Source: Tethya wilhelma (taxonomy: Eukaryota > Porifera > Demospongiae > Tethyida > Tethyidae). Taken from it: 64,000 bases of DNA. The position numbers and the translations under genes are program-made. The notes beneath the pieces are model-generated. The model was not told where the DNA came from. It saw only the letters and a program-made list of their open reading frames with translations, and searched no databases. The stretch spans positions 2,872,439-2,936,438 of the forward strand of contig CAXIPT010000004.1 of NCBI GenBank assembly GCA_964030475.1, in the 5' to 3' direction. Shown piece after piece: positions 58,969 to 64,000 of this stretch (position 1 is its first letter; each line of letters begins with the position of its first letter).

Positions 58969-59010
<42 letters not shown>

Positions 59011-62000
59011 CTACAGACCAGCTGATGTTGACCAAAGTGTTCACCTTCAGGAAGAGATCCATTCAAACGTGTAGTCTTGATTTCTCTGACTCTTGCTCCC
59101 TAGCGGAAGAGACCTCACGCTCCCCATCATCCTACAGAGGCTCCCCTCTACCCAAGAATCACTCCCTTAGCAACCTCAGAGGAACTTCGCCAGGTATGCA
59201 TACAGATGTAGTTTGTACCATTGACGACCCTTTACCTAAAGTGGCCTGTTGGCAGTATTGACGACCCTTTACCTGATACATTAGAGTTACTGATAGGCAT
59301 ATAGCTCTTTTTGTAATTGAAAAAACTAAACTGTCTTATTAAGATATAAGGATGAAATGACATCTTCCCATTTCTGTTATTTGTTTTCCTGTATACTGAG
59401 CTGAAGCTGGTGAATTGGAATTTGTGACCATAATAATATTATTACAGTAGTATTTGCTGTAACTTTGATTTGATTTTTTTCCCTCTCATTTCTCTCAGAA
59501 CATTGCAAGATCCGTTCCTCTAGCCTCAGTGTTCCCACGTCCCGACCCCTCCACTCCTCCTCCTCTAGGTCACCCTCTCCCTTCACACAATCACCACCCT
59601 CACCACACACACTGGCTCCACCCATCTCATCCAGTTTGTCGAGAAGGATCCAGCGATCGCGATCTACCAGCATGGAGAATGCCTCTGAGCTCTATAGGAA
59701 GGTTTTGAAACCTCTAGACCAGGTATGTAATAGTCAATGATGGATACTATGATAGTTTTACAGTCTAGCTTTATATCCTCTGCCATTCTTTCTTTCTTTC
59801 TCTAAGTCTAGCAAATACTATTGTAGTTTTGCAATTTTACATTTTATATTCGGTTCTAGCTCTCAAGGCTAGGTACCTGAGTGGCTTGGCCTTTTGCCAA
59901 TTTTGGCCTGAGCAGGCATTGGCATTGGGAAAGTTACTTAGGTTTGGAATTGTTTGTAAAGAATAGATCGTTTGATTCTCATGCATACACGCACACTTAC
60001 ACATGCATTTAGTCATGCACTCATACTTACTCACACATATACACACACATTATGTTTTCTTAGCAACCATCAACCCAAAAAGGTCGAAAGTTTGCTATAG
60101 GGGTAATCATCTCCCTCAGTGACATGTCTAAACAGGCCATCACCCACTTTCAAGACTATCTCTTCTCTCACTTCACTCTAATTGATGCCCACCTAGAACT
60201 ATTGAAGGAAGGCATTGAGGAGGCATGTCAGTACAGAGGGACCACCTTCACTGAGATGATAGCCAAGGTGAACGCATTGTGTTGTGTATAGTCATGCAGT
60301 CAGTCCACTAGATCTCTATGCTAGCTGGCATATGCATAATACTGTGTATTTCTGCATTTCTTGTACTTACAGAACTGTGCTATACATTTTTTTGGTTTCA
60401 ATTTTTTGAATATTGATACTTTTTCACTTCATCTCTACATGCAGGCCTATAAGACTTTTCTTGATGATTTTCTACTGCTCTACAAAGCACCAAGAATTGA
60501 AGTAAGCAACCTAGCAAGAAATTATCTCAAGCCTTGTTTTTAGGCCTATAACAATTATAACTTTCCCATAAATTAAGGTTATTAAGCAATTAATGCCTAC
60601 AGGTGTAAAATGTGAAAAATTAAAACTAAGCTAGCTACAGCAGTTAATCCCATGTGTGAATTGTCATCAATCTGAACCTTATTCTATTGCTATTTTTGTG
60701 TTGTTCCTTTCACAGTCGCCTGTCTGGTTGAACCTTGTCACATCTGCTGACCGAAAGAGGTCTGTCTGTCTTGAGTTCATGGAGGAGCTGGCTTCAGCCA
60801 TCGTTGAGCTGGACACCAAGGACACCAAGTTGTAAGTGAATCTACCAACACTATAATGCCATTTGTACTACCTAGTCTAAATTTCGTTGCTGTCGGCAAA
60901 CTAGCTATACTATGTAGCTAGAAAATGAAACATTTTATATATTTTTTCTTTCTCTCTCTAGTTTTCTCTCCTCCCTTCTCACTGCTGTTCTCTCTCACCA
61001 TCCTGCCTGGTTGTTCACGGTGACACAGCAACACCATCACAACAGTGACAGCAGACACTCCAAGATGGGATCAAAATCAGTAAGTTACCACAGTATTCCA
61101 ACAGTTGTTACCATAGCAATGGCATCCTATTGTCACAATAACCATGATTATAATTATGATGACTCTGTGGATACACTGTATTCCTGCAGCTGGCAGTATT
61201 GGCTGAGTCTCATCCGTACAACCCACTATGGGCCCAACTTGGGTAAGCACATAATAATTATAGTTTATAAAAATTAATACTTATACGTCTGGTAACAGCA
61301 GTGGTAACTGTAGGAACATATTGCTGTTTGGAGTGGTAAAATGCTTGCAGTGCATGCCTTTTCACAAGATAAGGTCTAACCCAGCTGCTTGTATACGTAG
61401 CTAATAAGTTATTGCACTTTTATTTGGCAATTACACTGCCCGTGTACATGTATGTGCTTATGCTTGTGTACTGTAAATTGGTTTAATTATCTCAACCATC
61501 AAACTATTAATTACTGTGCACCCTCACACACATGCAGGGATCTGTTTGGTGCCGTCTCTAATCCTCTAAAGATCGCCCGGACTGTGGTGACTGGGGAGTC
61601 AGTGTCAGTGGTCTGTAGGCTGGTCTACCTCCTCACCTACTTCATAAGATGTTCAGAAGTTCAGCCCGGACTGATACTGCAGGTATTGTAGCCCTTTTTT
61701 GTCACCAGTACATCAAATTTTTGCATTTAGACATTATACTGTGCTAGACTTGTTCCAAGACCTGAAAATATTCACAAACATTCAAGGAAAGAGCAGCTAG
61801 CAAATGCTATGTATTCTCTGCTTCTCTATTGTATATCATCTTTAGCTGATTCATAAATAGATGACCAATCACTTTAATCTTTCCTTCTTTCTTTGATTCC
61901 TCCAGGATTCCACTTTTCACGGTCATTCTGACCCTATTGCCATGTCACGTGACACGTCACATGATCCCATCCTAATCCCTACCCTTGAAGACAGCGATAA

Positions 62001-64000
62001 ATTTGAATCTCGTGCCTCATCGGTCACAGTGGTTAGTGAACACGATCGTCATTTCGTTTCTCCCGTTAGCATCGTTGGCAGAGAGACCCCTGTCATTAAA
62101 CCTCATCCTTTCGGTTTCAAAACTGCACCTGTTTCGATTTCGAGTTCGAACGAAGGATATCGTAAATCCAGTGAAAGTGGGTCGTACAATGATAGCATAA
62201 CCAGTCTGACCGGTTACAAAAAGTCATTGAGCCGATCTAGCGACCTTTCTGTGACCTCTGCCAGTTCTTCGAATAAGAATTCTCCGTTGCTTTCCGTACG
62301 CCAACACCACTTTGTACCGCCTACCTCAGATCACATGATCACTGCAACCAAGTGCATCGATATAAACTCGTCAAACGGGTTATGCGAGGGAAAGGCCTCG
62401 ACAACTTACGAGACTGACAGTCAAGAATCTTCGCCCCATATACCTTATGCTAACTGTTTCCGTGGCAACTCCTCTATGTGTGCTACTTTACCAACTTGCG
62501 AGAGTATGGGACAATGTCCCATTGAAGACGGCTACTTGACCTTTGACCCTTCACGAAAAAAGCGGACACAGTCAAAAATGAAAACACCCTCACCTCCACA
62601 TTGCCATGACAACAGTGATGTCGCCGGTAACCAAGGAAACGATAATGGGAGTGGATCAAAACCAGAAACTGCAAAAGTTCATCTTTCGTTGCATCGTCAA
62701 GCTTGTGTTGACCACATCCACCAGTCACGCCCCTCTTGTGGCAGCATAGACAGCGGATATAACCAGTCGTGGGCCACCTCCTCACTCCAAAGCTCAAAGT
62801 TCACCGAGAGCTTGCAGTCAACGACGTGTACTGGTGACAATTGTAACACTTCTTCCATGGTGGATGCTTATTGTCTCTCTCCTGATCTTCTTGTAACGGG
62901 AGAGTTCTCAAAGCCACGATCGAGTAGTTGTGATACCTATCAGATGATGCAGACACTAACGGCACCGAAGAAAAACCTGTCAAACGGGTTTTGTAAATCG
63001 TCAGAGAGTTTGTGCAAACTGGATGGGGAGGAAAATTGCCTTCCAACTGCAGCCCCTTCGTTACCTGTCATTAATTGCCCGCCAAGCCCGGGAAGAACGT
63101 GTGGCACAGGAGAATACATCCGGAAACATAGTCCAGCTCCTAACATAAAGTCACAGCAGGAGAAAATTCGAAGAGGCTTTAGAACTATTGGCGATCATCG
63201 TTCGAAACAGGCTCAGAAAAGCGGTCAAGCTGGTTTTAGGAATGGGTTCAGCAGCAATAGTGTATCGGGTCTGAACACGCTTTTGCAAGTTGATTCACAA
63301 TCTTCGAGCGATTCCTCTGTTTCTACGCTTCAAGGTAGCTATCCGGGTGTTTTGAAATCTCACGATCAGTCCTCATCACATTCTATCACCTCTACTACAT
63401 CAAGAGTAAACGGATATGCTTCTCGAGACGCTTCTTACAGCACTACCGTGTACAACCACCAATCAAATCACAGCTTTCCAGGTCACGTGACTACTCAGCC
63501 GGGTCACATGACCACCAGACGTACGCCAGAACGTGCAACCAGCCCTCTCACAACAAACGTTCTAAACAGTGCTCCATCACAGCTTCAACAGCAAGGACCT
63601 TCCCACCTGTACAGCACCCCTATTACTGGAAGTGGCCGCGATATAAACACACCTAGTAGTTTGAAGACGTGTCTTGATTCTCAGTCGCTAATCAGCGACA
63701 CTGATAGCGGTCGGTGTACCAAGACGTGGTCTCAAGCCGATGTCGATACTTGTTCTCAGAATAGCGTGGCTCTGTCGCAGATATCGGAGTCGTCTCTCTA
63801 CAGCGATCTCAGCGACCTGTCTTGTGGTGGTGAAGGGGTTAATCATTATTCTCAGCAGAATGAAGATGGGGCCCTAATTAGAGGAGCTCAATCATTTATC
63901 CCCCTCGATGTAGAGTCGAGCCTATCTGCCGATTACCTGCATTTGCACAGAAATCCCTCTTCCAATCCTTCTTTGCTTCACGAGCAGCTAGCAGCACAAG
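56064..64000 (+). CDS. FNIP: FNIP (folliculin-interacting protein), exons 2 onwards, truncated by window end
   Basis: Exons 56064-56226, 56721-56915, 57149-57237, (duplicates 58116-58310 and 58550-58638), 59009-59193, 59499-59722, 60064-60267, 60445-60501, 60716-60831, 60962-61079, 61190-61242, 61538-61682, 61906 to beyond 64000; all phases match when one copy of exons 3-4 is used. Family signatures: LDPNRVRVVVFRDERG, ELLGEMMFGSMPMKVIGNTV, STDQLMLTKVFTF, KFAIGVIISLSD, SHPYNPLWAQLGDLFGA. FNIP binds folliculin (both have longin-DENN folds) and acts at lysosomes as a Rag GTPase regulator in mTORC1 and TFEB/TFE3 control, and binds HSP90 and AMPK. The last visible exon is open for 2.1 kb, very Ser/Thr-rich and probably disordered; the C-terminal DENN part lies outside the window. 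Exon 1 is at 23104. Confidence 0.93.
57531..57686. repeat. Foldback-type MITE insert next to N
   Basis: gaaaacgaaaattttgccca near the start, gaaatttt words throughout, ending cgaaaatttcccgctatacg. It lies between the N at 57530 and the start of the second copy of the duplicated FNIP segment, and has no match in the first copy. Confidence 0.55.
57687..58910 (+). repeat. FNIP: Duplicate of FNIP segment 56328-57520 (exons 3 and 4)
   Basis: Starts tatttaaccacgctttttga, matching 56328 onwards, at a few percent divergence with small indels in the introns. It contains complete exon 3 (58116-58310) and exon 4 (58550-58638). Both encode the same residues as the first copies; all coding differences are synonymous. 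A (CA)n run follows at 58889-59008 and forms the acceptor of exon 5. Confidence 0.92.

Overview
This is nuclear DNA from an animal. It shows spliced genes with GT-AG introns and phase-consistent exons, orthologues of AMN1, FNIP1/2 and TRAF, many dinucleotide microsatellites, and a dense load of inverted-repeat (foldback/MITE-like) elements. Gene content and short introns fit an early-branching metazoan, most plausibly a sponge; this is inference, because nothing in the window is diagnostic of a species. Five single-base Ns (9164, 15268, 29809, 53526, 57530) look like contig joins. Three of them (29809, 53526, 57530) sit exactly where sequence already seen elsewhere in the window restarts or ends, so part of the layout is probably haplotype redundancy or mis-scaffolding.

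Layout. 0-5 kb: an unrecognised intronless gene (624-1382, +), a complete five-exon AMN1 (1668-3631, -) and, divergently, an intronless VOC-cupin gene (3813-5039, +). 5-11 kb: repeats plus a three-exon gene of an unrecognised two-member family (7241-9853, -); its paralogue lies at 48944-49781 (+). 11.5-22.4 kb: a string of in-phase exons carrying two 2A-like (ribosome-skipping) motifs, the second directly before the RING finger of a TRAF-type protein that ends in a MATH domain. 23.1 kb: promoter and exon 1 of FNIP. 24.5-28.1 kb: a segment repeated near 53.5 kb, then a stray FNIP exon joined to a decayed copy of the VOC-cupin gene. 28-48 kb: mostly foldback elements, some nested three deep, with isolated minus-strand exons at 39.3 and 41.1 kb. 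56-64 kb: the FNIP body, with exons 3 and 4 present twice around an N, running off the right end.

Relations between genes. The AMN1 and VOC-cupin genes share a 181-bp divergent spacer with an NRF-1-like palindrome. The exon at 39254-39609 (-) is homologous, with the same intron phases, to the 5' exon of the 2A-containing gene at 15453. FNIP exon 1 (23.1 kb) joins exon 2 (56.06 kb) in perfect phase although 33 kb separates them here. The most interesting biology is the tandem 2A-like exon architecture upstream of, and apparently within, a TRAF gene: it predicts that one mRNA releases separate polypeptides, including a RING-TRAF protein starting just before the RING finger.
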